Below are positions 51,157-60,394 of a DNA stretch of 64,000 nucleotides, piece by piece. The stretch's first letter is position 1; the number at the start of each line of letters is the position of its first letter. The stretch comes from Pseudomonas palleroniana. Its GTDB lineage: Bacteria; Pseudomonadota; Gammaproteobacteria; Pseudomonadales; Pseudomonadaceae. The notes under the pieces were generated by a model. It saw only the letters and a list, made by a program, of their open reading frames with translations, was not told the origin of the DNA and ran no database searches. The translations under genes and the position numbers were made by a program. The stretch lies in contig NZ_PYWX01000090.1 of assembly GCF_003031675.1 (NCBI RefSeq), forward strand, positions 43,007 to 107,006, written 5' to 3'.

Positions 51157-51891
51157 TCAACTCTCCAGCGCCCCCCCGGCCAGCGAACACAGCTGGATCG
51201 GGTCAAGGATGTGCACTTCCTTGCCCTCGGCGGCGATCAGCTCGTTCTGCTGGAAGCGGGTAAACACCCGGGACACGGTTTCCACCGCCAGGCCCAGGTA
51301 GTTGCCGATTTCATTGCGCGACATGCTCAAGCGGAACTGGTTGGCCGAGAAGCCACGGGCGCGGAAGCGTGCCGACAGGTTGACCAGGAAGGTAGCGATG
51401 CGTTCGTCGGCGGTTTTTTTCGACAACAGCAGCATCATTTGTTGATCGTCGCGGATCTCGCGGCTCATCACGCGCATCAACTGGCGGCGCAGTTGTGGCA
51501 GTTGCAAGGCCAATTCATCCAGACGCTCGAAGGGGATTTCGCATACCGACGTCGTCTCCAGAGCCTGGGCCGATACCGGGTGAATCTCGGTGTCCATGCC
51601 GGACAACCCCACCAATTCGCTGGGCAGGTGGAAACCGGTGATCTGTTCTTCGCCGCTGTCGCTCAGGCTGAACGTCTTTAACGCCCCCGAACGTACTGCA
51701 TAGACGGAGTCAAACTTGTCGCCCTGGCGAAACAGAAACTCGCCCTTTTTCAGCGGGCGGCCGCGTTTAACGATGTCGTCCAGCGCATCCATGTCTTCCA
51801 GATTCAACGAAAGTGGCAGGCACAGGGGAGCCAGGCTGCAATCCTTGCAATGGGCCTGGCTGTGAGCGCGCAGTTTAACTGGCTCGGACAT
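51157..51891 (-). CDS. anr: Oxygen-sensing Crp/Fnr regulator Anr
   Basis: The 244-residue protein is the pseudomonad FNR homologue. The cluster ligands C15, C18, C24 and C117 have the same spacing as in FNR (3, 6 and 93), so a [4Fe-4S] oxygen sensor is expected. The C-terminal helix-turn-helix has MSRNEIGNYLGLAVETVSRVF, which carries the ExxSR contact residues for TTGAT-N4-ATCAA sites. It lies beside hemN and the cbb3 genes it should control, where candidate boxes are present. Confidence 0.97.
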   Translation of the reverse strand: MSEPVKLRAHSQAHCKDCSLAPLCLPLSLNLEDMDALDDIVKRGRPLKKGEFLFRQGDKFDSVYAVRSGALKTFSLSDSGEEQITGFHLPSELVGLSGMDTEIHPVSAQALETTSVCEIPFERLDELALQLPQLRRQLMRVMSREIRDDQQMMLLLSKKTADERIATFLVNLSARFRARGFSANQFRLSMSRNEIGNYLGLAVETVSRVFTRFQQNELIAAEGKEVHILDPIQLCSLAGGALES

Positions 51892-51994
51892 TTCTTAAAT
51901 CCTTGTGGGAAATCACACATAAGACGTAAGGGTAACGCACCGAGGGTAGCTGAGGCCAGCGTGTACAAAAAAGCGGCAGCGGTATACAGGTTTT

Positions 51995-52012
51995 TGTATC
52001 GCTGCCGATACA
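51995..52012. promoter_or_regulatory. Inverted repeat between anr and the small hypothetical gene
   Basis: TGTATCG and CGATACA form seven-base arms with a four-base spacer (CTGC). It is in the divergent region between anr (start 51891) and the gene at 52045. It does not match an Anr box and could be an operator for another regulator or a hairpin in the leader. Confidence 0.35.
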
Positions 52013-52044
52013 TTGTTGTCTCTCAACGAGCAGGAGCTCAGATC

Positions 52045-52530
52045 ATGTCCGTCAGCAGTGTTCAGAACCCACAGATTAATGTGGCTGCAGTGTCGGTCTG
52101 GAAGGCCGCCGATGCCTCCAAGGACAAAGACGCCGCCTCCAAGGCACCCACCGCGCCAGAAACCGCCGAACCCAAGACCACCGAGGGGGTAAAGGTGGTC
52201 ATCTCCGGAGAGGCGATGGGCGCATCGAAGGCCGAGCAATCGGACAATAGTGATATCGACAACAGCAGCCTGAGCGATAGCGTCAAGCAGTTGCTGAAAA
52301 TGATCCGTGAACTCAAAAAGCAGCTTGCCGAAAAAATGGCCGAAATGGCAGCGGTCATGGCCGATAATTCCATGACGCCTGAGGCGCGCCTGGTGAAGGT
52401 GGGCAACCTGCAGGCTGGCGTGTCGGCATTACAGGCTGGCTTGACCTTGGCCCAGACCGCTTTGGCCAAGGCCATGAAAGACCAGCCACCGTCGGCTCAA
52501 TTGGAAGCCATGAGCCTGGCCTCGCGCTAA
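52045..52530 (+). CDS. Hypothetical protein with a coiled-coil middle
   Basis: I do not recognise this 161-residue protein. It starts with AGGAG about nine bases upstream of the ATG at 52045; the frame upstream is non-coding. The first 75 residues are low-complexity (Lys, Ala, Asp, Thr) and include KVVISGEAM, similar to short surface or export motifs; residues 85-115 (VKQLLKMIRELKKQLAEKMAEM) form a coiled coil. No signal peptide or helix is seen. Divergent from anr, it could be under the same control, but no Anr box is visible before it. Confidence 0.7.
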   Translation: MSVSSVQNPQINVAAVSVWKAADASKDKDAASKAPTAPETAEPKTTEGVKVVISGEAMGASKAEQSDNSDIDNSSLSDSVKQLLKMIRELKKQLAEKMAEMAAVMADNSMTPEARLVKVGNLQAGVSALQAGLTLAQTALAKAMKDQPPSAQLEAMSLASR

Positions 52531-52536
52531 CCGGGC

Positions 52537-53919
52537 TCAGATGACCCGCGAGAATCGCTGCCTGTTCTGGTGCTCCAGATAGGCATCGAACACCATGCAC
52601 ACCGAGCGCACCAGCAAGCGTCCGGCCGGCAGCACGCGAATGCTGTGGGCATCCAGTTCGATCAGGCCGTCTGCCGCCATGGTCTCCAGCTGTGGCCACA
52701 GCTCAAGGAAATAGCCGCGAAAATCAATGTTGAAGGCGAGTTCGATCTGCTCGAAGTCCAGGCTGAAGTTGCAGATCAACTGCTGAATCACCTCGCGTCG
52801 CAAGCGGTCGTCGGTGGTGCAGACCAAGCCACGGCTGGTTGCCAGTTGCGCGCCGGCCAGGGCGTTCTGGTACTGGTTCAAATCGCTGCTGTTCTGGCAA
52901 TACAAGTCGCCGATCTGGCTGATCGCCGATACCCCCAGCCCGATCAAGTCGCAATGGCCGTGGGTGGTGTAGCCCTGGAAATTGCGCTGCAACCTGCCTT
53001 CCTCCTGGGCAACAGCCAATTCGTCATCCGGCAGGGCGAAGTGGTCCATGCCGATGTAGCGGTAACCGGCCTGGGTCAATTGCTCGATGGTGGTTTGCAG
53101 CATCAGCAGTTTTGCCGCAGGCGACGGCAAGTCGTCGGTGTTGATGCGCCGCTGCGGCATAAAGCGCTCGGGCAGGTGCGCGTAGTTGAACACCGACAGG
53201 CGATCCGGTTGCAGGCTGATCACTTCTTCCACGGTGCGCGCGAAGTTCAACGGCGTTTGCTTGGGTAAGCCGTAGATCAGATCAATGTTGATCGAACGAA
53301 ACTGCAAGGTGCGCGCGGCGTCGATCACTGCGCGGGTTTCTTCCAGGCTTTGCAGGCGGTTGACCGCCCGTTGCACCTCCGGGTCAAGGTCCTGCAGGCC
53401 AATGCTCACGCGGTTGAAACCCAGTTCACGCAACAGGCCCATGGTGGCCCAGTCGGCTTCGCGAGGGTCGATCTCGATGCCGTAGTCGCCCGAGTCATCA
53501 TCGAGCAAATTGAAGTGCTGGCGCAGGTGCGTCATCACCTGGCGCAGTTCGTCGTGACTGAGAAAGGTCGGGGTGCCGCCGCCGAAATGCAGCTGCTCCA
53601 CGGGCTGTTTCGGGTCCAGGTGACAGGCCACCAACTGGATTTCCTGCTCCAGGCGTTGCAGGTAGGCCTGGGCGCGGCCACGGTCCTTGGTGATCACCTT
53701 GTTGCAAGCGCAGTAATAGCAAATGTTCGCGCAGAACGGCACGTGGATATACAGCGACAAGGGGCGGGCGGCTTTGCGGCTTTCGCGCAGGGCATGCAGC
53801 AGGTCGAAGGTGCCAACCTGGCTGTCGAATTGTACGGCGGTGGGGTAGGACGTGTAACGCGGCCCCGCCAAGTCGTAGCGGTGAATCAGATGTGTGTCCC
53901 AACGAATGGCGTCGAGCAT
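52537..53919 (-). CDS. hemN: Oxygen-independent coproporphyrinogen III oxidase
   Basis: The 460-residue radical SAM enzyme makes protoporphyrinogen IX without oxygen. The cluster Cys residues are C63, C67 and C70 (CANICYYC), followed by C72, which is conserved in HemN. EQLHFGGGTPTFLS and DLIYGLPKQTPLNF are family features. An Anr box lies 61 bases before the start and the promoter spacing suits activation. It supplies heme for the cbb3 oxidase under low oxygen. Confidence 0.97.
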   Translation of the reverse strand: MLDAIRWDTHLIHRYDLAGPRYTSYPTAVQFDSQVGTFDLLHALRESRKAARPLSLYIHVPFCANICYYCACNKVITKDRGRAQAYLQRLEQEIQLVACHLDPKQPVEQLHFGGGTPTFLSHDELRQVMTHLRQHFNLLDDDSGDYGIEIDPREADWATMGLLRELGFNRVSIGLQDLDPEVQRAVNRLQSLEETRAVIDAARTLQFRSINIDLIYGLPKQTPLNFARTVEEVISLQPDRLSVFNYAHLPERFMPQRRINTDDLPSPAAKLLMLQTTIEQLTQAGYRYIGMDHFALPDDELAVAQEEGRLQRNFQGYTTHGHCDLIGLGVSAISQIGDLYCQNSSDLNQYQNALAGAQLATSRGLVCTTDDRLRREVIQQLICNFSLDFEQIELAFNIDFRGYFLELWPQLETMAADGLIELDAHSIRVLPAGRLLVRSVCMVFDAYLEHQNRQRFSRVI

Positions 53920-53979
53920 GCGGGCGGTCCCCCGGATAGGCTAGTGGGCCGAGTCTAGGGGCGAGCCGCAGGTGGCATG

Positions 53980-53993
53980 TTGATTTGCATCAA
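53980..53993 (-). promoter_or_regulatory. Perfect Anr/FNR box before hemN
   Basis: TTGAT-TTGC-ATCAA matches the FNR consensus at all ten positions. It is centred 41.5 bases upstream of a start predicted from TAGACT at 53952-53957 (minus strand), the class II activation geometry. Strong candidate for direct control by the neighbouring Anr. Confidence 0.88.
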
Positions 53994-54021
53994 CGGGGAG
54001 CGGCGCTATGCCACATGGCCG

Positions 54022-54705
54022 TTAATGGCCCATCAACCAGTGCTGATGCGGGCCGGGCAGGGTCCATAAGCCAAACACAATCACCCATACGCCACCGGCC
54101 ACACGCACGCTGCGTTTGCGCAGCCAGGCGGTGACGCGTTCGGCCGCCAGGCCGGTCGCCAGCAACACCGGCCAAGTGCCCAAGCCAAACGCCAGCATCA
54201 GCAGTGCACTGTCCAGCGCATTGCCCTGGCTCGCCGCCCACAGCAGGGAGCTGTAGACCAAGCCACACGGCAACCAGCCCCAGAGCGCGCCCAGCAGCAG
54301 GGCACGGGGCAGGCTGGACACCGGCAGCAAACGGCTGGCGACGGGCTGGATATAGCGCCACAGGCCGCGTCCGAGGCTTTCGATGCGGGTCAGGCCGCTC
54401 CACCAGCCGGCCAGATACAGGCCCATGCTGATCAGCAGTAGCCCGGCAAGCACGCGCATGAACATCGCCGCGGGGCTGTTGGCCAGCGCCCAGCCGGCCA
54501 GGCCGATCAACAACCCGGCCGTCGCGTAGCTGAGGATGCGCCCCAGGTTGTAGGCCAGCAGCAGGCGGAACCTGCGGCCGCGTTGGTGCTTGGGAATCGC
54601 CAGGGTCAGCGCACCCATCAGCCCGCCACACATGCCCAGGCAATGGCCGCCACCGAGCAAACCGAGGATCAGCGCCGAGACCAGCAGGGGGGCCAGCTCA
54701 AGCAT
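54022..54705 (-). CDS. SafE/TauE-like membrane protein (cbb3-associated)
   Basis: The 227-residue protein has six or seven hydrophobic segments and the family pattern GGGHCLGMCGGLMGAL at the N terminus (with the two Cys of CLGMC). Proteins of this type are found next to ccoS and are thought to act in copper or oxidase maturation or in export. Its start overlaps ccoS by eight bases. The next gene downstream is hemN, 103 bases away. Confidence 0.88.
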   Translation of the reverse strand: MLELAPLLVSALILGLLGGGHCLGMCGGLMGALTLAIPKHQRGRRFRLLLAYNLGRILSYATAGLLIGLAGWALANSPAAMFMRVLAGLLLISMGLYLAGWWSGLTRIESLGRGLWRYIQPVASRLLPVSSLPRALLLGALWGWLPCGLVYSSLLWAASQGNALDSALLMLAFGLGTWPVLLATGLAAERVTAWLRKRSVRVAGGVWVIVFGLWTLPGPHQHWLMGH

Positions 54706-54916
54706 GGGGAGGGTCTTTGGGCGGTTGTTCCGGGCCGTTCGCTTCGTCGATGGCGGCCAGGTGGTTCGGGTCCTGGTCGTCGAACAGCACGCTGTGGGCC
54801 GGGCCGTCGAGGTCTTCGTACTGGCCGCTGTCCACGGCCCAGAAGAAGATGTAAATGGCCACGCCCACTAAGAGCAGCGCCGCCGGGATCATCACGTATA
54901 GAGCTGGCATCTGCAC
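54698..54916 (-). CDS. ccoS: cbb3-type oxidase assembly protein CcoS
   Basis: The 72-residue protein has one N-terminal membrane helix (ALYVMIPAALLLVGVAIYIFFWAV) and a short acidic tail (DSGQYEDLDGPAHSVLFDD), the known pattern of CcoS. It is needed for cofactor insertion into the cbb3 oxidase. It overlaps the SafE-like gene and follows ccoI after 16 bases. Confidence 0.93.
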   Translation of the reverse strand: MQMPALYVMIPAALLLVGVAIYIFFWAVDSGQYEDLDGPAHSVLFDDQDPNHLAAIDEANGPEQPPKDPPHA

Positions 54917-54932
54917 TCCATGCCCGCAGGCC

Positions 54933-57383
54933 TCAAACCGGCAGCGGGCGGGTTACCAAGGGGGCGCCGGCTGGCTGCACATTCGGCAGGCGAGCCAGGC
55001 GCAGCGCATTGAGCACCACAGTCAAGGAACTGAGGGACATGCCGATCGCGGCCCAGATCGGGGTGATCCAACCCAGGGCGGCAAACGGCAGCATAAGGCC
55101 ATTGTACAGCCCGGCCCACAGCAGATTCTCGATGATGACCCGTCGGGTACGCCGCGCCAGGCTAAAGGCTTGCACCAGGGCATCGAGGCGGTTGGACAGC
55201 AGCACGGCGTCGGCGCTGGTTTTCGCCAGGTCCGTGGCCGACCCCATGGCCACGCTGATATCGGCGGCGGCCAGCACCGGTACATCGTTGACGCCATCAC
55301 CCAGCATCAGCACGGTGCGGCCTTCCTGGTGCAAGCGTTGCAGCACCCGCAGCTTGTCATCCGGGCGCAGGCCGCCGTGGGCTTCGTCGATGCCCAGGTC
55401 GGCGGCGACGCTGGCGACCATTGGCGAGCTGTCACCGGACAGCAACAGCGTGTGCCAGCCACGGGCCTTGCACGCAGCCAGCAGTGACGGTGCATCGCTG
55501 CGCAAGCGGTCATCCAGCACGAACCAGGCCAGGGCGCCATGGCTGTCGCCCAGCAGCAGCCATTGGCCGGCTGCGTCCGGTGCCTCAGGCAGCGGGCACC
55601 CACTCAGTTCGCAGACAAAGGCGGCCTGGCCGATGCGCAGGCGGCGTTTGCCCACGCGCCCCTCCAGTCCCAGCCCTGGGGCACTGATGACCTCTTCAGC
55701 GGCCAACGGCGCGCGTCCGAAGGCTCGGGCGATGGGGTGTTCGGAGCGGTTTTCGAGGGCGGCGGCGAGGCTCAGGCAGTCATCGCTGTTCAACGCGCCC
55801 ACGGGACGTATGGCACGTAACGCCAGGCGACCTTCGGTCAGGGTGCCGGTCTTGTCGAAAATCACCGTATCGATCTGGTTCAAACCTTCCAGTACATGGC
55901 CGCGGGTCAAAAGCAGCCCGAGTTTGTGCAGGGTGCCGGTGGCGGCGGTGAGGGCCGTCGGGGTGGCCAGCGACAGCGCACAAGGGCAGGTCGCCACCAG
56001 CATTGCCAGGACGATCCAGAACGCCCGCGTCGGGTCCAGTTGCCACCACGCCAGGCCGATCAGCAGCGCGGCGACCAGTGAGCACAACAGGAACCACTGC
56101 GCCGCGCGGTCGGCGATTTGCGCCAGGCGCGGTTTCTCGGCCTGGGCGCGCTCCAGCAGGCGCACGATGGCCGACAGGCGGGTGTCATGGCCCAAGGCGC
56201 GCACCTCGACGGTCAGTGCGCCTTCGACGTTAAGCGTACCGGCGGTGACGGTGTCACCGGTAAAGCGCGATTGCGGCAGGTATTCGCCGGTCAGCAGCGA
56301 CTCGTCGATGCTCGACTGACCCTCGAGAATCACCCCGTCGGCCGGCAGGACGGCGCCCGGATGTACCAATACCCGATCACCCAACACCAACTCACTGAGC
56401 AGGATGCGCTCGCTCTGCCCATCGCTGTTCAGGCGCAGGCACGAGGCGGGCAACAGGTTGACCAACTGCGCGGTGGCGGCGGCGGTGCGCTCGCGAGCGC
56501 GGCGTTCCAGATAGCGGCCGGCCAGCAGGAACAGCGCGAACATGCCCACCGCGTCGAAATACAGTTCGCCGGAGCCGGTAATCGCGGTCCAGATGCCCGC
56601 CAGGTACGCGCCGCCAATCGCCAGGGATACCGACACATCCATGGTCAGGTGACGTGTACGCAAGTCACGCAGGGCGCCCTTGAAAAACGGCGCGCAGCTG
56701 TAGAACACGATGGGGGTTGTGAGAAACATCGCCACCCAGCGCAGGATCACATGCAGTTCCGGGCTCAGATCGATGTTGAATTCAGGCCAGGTCGCCATGG
56801 TTGCCATCATCGCCTGGAACCACAACAAACCGGCCACCCCCAGCTGACGCAGGGCCAGGCGGTTCTCGCCGGCCAATTGCTCGGCTGCGCGGTCGGCCTG
56901 ATAGGGGTGGGCGGCATAGCCGATATGACGCAGTTCACCGAGCAACCGGCTCAACGGCAATTGAGCGTCGGCCCAGCGGACCTGCAAGCGATGGTTGGAA
57001 AGGTTCAGTCGCGCCTCCGCCACAGCGGGCAGGCTGCGCAGGTGTTTTTCGATCAGCCAGCCACACGCGGCGCAACTGATGCCTTCCATCAACAGGGTGG
57101 CTTCCGCCAGTTCGCCTTCGTGGCGTACAAAGGGCTTTTGCACGTCGGCGCGGTCGTACAGCGCCAATTCGTCGACGAGTTGCACCGGCAACGCCTCGGG
57201 GTTGGCCGAGGCTTCGCTGCGGTGCTGGTAGTAGCTTTCCAGCCCACCGGCAACGATGGCTTCGGCCACCGCCTGGCAGCCTGGGCAACACAACTCACGG
57301 GGTTCACCCAGGATCTGCGCGGTAAACCGGCTGCCCGCCGGGACGGGCAGGGCGCAGTGGTAGCAGGGGATGGGGCTGGTCAT
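54933..57383 (-). CDS. ccoI: Copper-translocating P-type ATPase CcoI
   Basis: The 816-residue pump supplies copper for the cbb3 catalytic subunit. It has an N-terminal cysteine-rich part (PCYHC, LCCPGC), the metal-binding GISCAAC at 101-107, then membrane helices with the CPC metal channel (VATCPCALSLATPTAL), the phosphorylation motif DKTGTLTEG and the hinge GDGVNDVPVLAAAD. The start at 57383 matches the family start (MTSPIPCYHC). It lies seven bases after ccoH. Confidence 0.95.
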   Translation of the reverse strand: MTSPIPCYHCALPVPAGSRFTAQILGEPRELCCPGCQAVAEAIVAGGLESYYQHRSEASANPEALPVQLVDELALYDRADVQKPFVRHEGELAEATLLMEGISCAACGWLIEKHLRSLPAVAEARLNLSNHRLQVRWADAQLPLSRLLGELRHIGYAAHPYQADRAAEQLAGENRLALRQLGVAGLLWFQAMMATMATWPEFNIDLSPELHVILRWVAMFLTTPIVFYSCAPFFKGALRDLRTRHLTMDVSVSLAIGGAYLAGIWTAITGSGELYFDAVGMFALFLLAGRYLERRARERTAAATAQLVNLLPASCLRLNSDGQSERILLSELVLGDRVLVHPGAVLPADGVILEGQSSIDESLLTGEYLPQSRFTGDTVTAGTLNVEGALTVEVRALGHDTRLSAIVRLLERAQAEKPRLAQIADRAAQWFLLCSLVAALLIGLAWWQLDPTRAFWIVLAMLVATCPCALSLATPTALTAATGTLHKLGLLLTRGHVLEGLNQIDTVIFDKTGTLTEGRLALRAIRPVGALNSDDCLSLAAALENRSEHPIARAFGRAPLAAEEVISAPGLGLEGRVGKRRLRIGQAAFVCELSGCPLPEAPDAAGQWLLLGDSHGALAWFVLDDRLRSDAPSLLAACKARGWHTLLLSGDSSPMVASVAADLGIDEAHGGLRPDDKLRVLQRLHQEGRTVLMLGDGVNDVPVLAAADISVAMGSATDLAKTSADAVLLSNRLDALVQAFSLARRTRRVIIENLLWAGLYNGLMLPFAALGWITPIWAAIGMSLSSLTVVLNALRLARLPNVQPAGAPLVTRPLPV

Positions 57384-57390
57384 GGTCGGG

Positions 57391-57924
57391 TTACTGGTCT
57401 TCAGCACCTTGCAGCGGTTCGTCACCCAACAGCAGGTCCTTGTCGTGGCTGACCTGCTCTTCTTCGAACAGGCGCCAGGTCTTGTCACCTTCTACGCCGA
57501 GCAGTTCCACGAAGCGTCGGCCGTCGACCTTGTCGGTGACCTGACCGATGTAGCGCCCGGGTTCGCTGTCGCTACGGGTCAGGATGATCTTGCGGTCCTT
57601 CTGCGGTTGGGTTGGCGAAATCAGGTTCAACTCCAGCGTATTCGGGTTGCTGTTGCCGGTCAGGCGCAGGTCGACTTCGCCAGTCAGCTCGTCCAGGTGC
57701 ACCGATGCACGCAGTTGCAGGGTCTGCGCCAGTTGTTCGCGATCCAGGGAGCGGTTGATGCCTTTGCCGGCCTCGTAATAGTTGTCGTTGACCAGGTTGT
57801 CGGGGTTTTTCACCGCGATAGTCACCATGGACAGGGTCAAGGTCACCGAGCAGGCCAGGATGCCAATGATGATCCAGGGCCAGAGGTGCTTGTACCAAGG
57901 GCTTGCGGCAGTTGCTGCGGGCAT
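57391..57924 (-). CDS. ccoH: cbb3 oxidase assembly protein CcoH/FixH
   Basis: The 177-residue protein has one N-terminal membrane helix (WPWIIIGILACSVTLTLSMVTIAV) followed by the FixH core NPDNLVNDNYYEAGKGINRSL. It helps assemble the oxidase. It lies 30 bases after ccoG and before ccoI, so ccoG-ccoH-ccoI-ccoS form one unit. Confidence 0.94.
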   Translation of the reverse strand: MPAATAASPWYKHLWPWIIIGILACSVTLTLSMVTIAVKNPDNLVNDNYYEAGKGINRSLDREQLAQTLQLRASVHLDELTGEVDLRLTGNSNPNTLELNLISPTQPQKDRKIILTRSDSEPGRYIGQVTDKVDGRRFVELLGVEGDKTWRLFEEEQVSHDKDLLLGDEPLQGAEDQ

Positions 57925-57954
57925 TGTGGCGCTCTCTATTAACGGGCTTTTTGT

Positions 57955-59373
<1,419 letters not shown>

Positions 59374-59522
59374 TGCATCCCACGGCGGTGGAGACTTGCC
59401 TCGGCCAGTACGTGCCGGCCGGGGTCAAATTGGGGTGTGGCAGTGGCCTAATGATACGCCCCCGGTGGCGCTGCAAGGGTGCGACCTTTGGTCGCGTTGG
59501 GGGAATTCAATTGATGGTATAT

Positions 59523-59536
59523 GTGATCTGGATCAA
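59523..59536 (-). promoter_or_regulatory. Near-consensus Anr box before ccoG
   Basis: On the minus strand TTGAT-CCAG-ATCAC matches nine of ten consensus bases. It is 150 bases before ccoG, between the VapC stop and the ccoG start. I do not see a -10 element at the 41.5-base spacing, so its role is less certain than for the hemN box. Confidence 0.55.
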
Positions 59537-59576
59537 TTGACTTGGGAAGTATGGACGGTTTTTGCGTCAAGGCGGG

Positions 59577-59990
59577 TCATTCGTTCCATGGATTGAGCAA
59601 CGGAACGCCACTGGATCGAAAGTCGCAGACATTGCGCGTCACGACGGTCAGCCCATGCACCAGCGCTGTCGCGGCGATCAGCGCATCACTCTCATTAGCC
59701 TGGTCGGGTACATGCAATTGCGCACAACGCAGCGCAACTGCGGCATCGACAGGCAGGATCCTGGCATCAAAGGCGGGCATTACGTGCTTTTTCAGCCAGG
59801 TTCGTAACACCTTCCCTTGCACCGGGTCTCGACGTTCAATGCGCAAGACGCCGGTCTCCAGTTCCTTGAGGGTGATAGCCGAGATGAACATGCGTGGAGC
59901 AATGACACTTTTTGCCCAGGCGACGACTTTGGCGTCAGCCTGGGGTTTACGAAGTTCAGAGATTACGTTGGTGTCGAGCAGGTACATCAA
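59577..59990 (-). CDS. vapC: VapC-type PIN-domain toxin
   Basis: The 137-residue ribonuclease has the four PIN acidic residues D6 (LLDTNVI), E43 (TLKELETG), D102 (ESDALIAATA) and D123 (TRNVCDF). It should cleave RNA until bound by its antitoxin, encoded directly upstream with a four-base overlap. The pair lies between ccoP and ccoG, in the middle of the cbb3 locus, probably as a later arrival. Its own terminator on this strand is not visible, so read-through toward ccoG is possible. Confidence 0.92.
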   Translation of the reverse strand: MMYLLDTNVISELRKPQADAKVVAWAKSVIAPRMFISAITLKELETGVLRIERRDPVQGKVLRTWLKKHVMPAFDARILPVDAAVALRCAQLHVPDQANESDALIAATALVHGLTVVTRNVCDFRSSGVPLLNPWNE

Positions 59991-60241
59991 GAGAGGTCCA
60001 CAGGTCGATGGATGATCACGGCACGTTCGGTTTCGAACTCGATATCGGCCGCTTCCGACATCACCAGCAGGTCAACGATGTCAGCATCGAGGCCTGTCAG
60101 TTTCTGGTAGTCCTCAATGCTTAGCAGGACATGGGCAGGCTTGCCGCGGTCGGTGATAAAAACCGGCCCTTGGCGAGCGGCTTTTTTGGCGCCACTTGTG
60201 TCTTGATTGAATTCCCGGCTGGAAATGGTGGTGATGGTCAT
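59987..60241 (-). CDS. Phd/YefM-family antitoxin
   Basis: The 84-residue protein has the Phd/YefM fold at its N terminus (TTISSREFNQDTSGAKKAAR, then GPVFITDRGKPAHVLLSIEDYQKLTG) and a C-terminal toxin-binding tail. GGGGG lies eight bases before the ATG at 60241. The VapC start overlaps its stop by four bases, the usual coupled order. It should repress its own promoter in the region upstream, which ends at a bidirectional terminator. Confidence 0.92.
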   Translation of the reverse strand: MTITTISSREFNQDTSGAKKAARQGPVFITDRGKPAHVLLSIEDYQKLTGLDADIVDLLVMSEAADIEFETERAVIIHRPVDLS

Positions 60242-60343
60242 GGGGTGTCCCCCTTCGTCAGATTTTATGTAGGCACGTTACTACTTAGGTTCGAGCAGGA
60301 GCAAGTCCGAGGCTACGAGTGGTCATTCTGTGGGGGAACAAAC

Positions 60344-60383
60344 AACAAAGCCCTGCGTAGCTGTCGCTGCGCAGGGCTTTGTT
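60344..60383. terminator. Strong terminator after ccoP
   Basis: AACAAAGCCCTGCG and CGCAGGGCTTTGTT are perfect 14-base arms around a 12-base loop. On the minus strand it follows the ccoP stop at 60395 by 12 bases, ends the ccoNOQP transcript and separates it from the toxin-antitoxin module. The arms begin and end with A/T runs, so it can act both ways. Confidence 0.85.
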
Positions 60384-60394
60384 GATAGTCAGGT

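Noticed and set aside
51995..52012. Dyad near anr considered as an Anr box
   Set aside because: The arms TGTATCG and CGATACA do not match TTGAT-N4-ATCAA.
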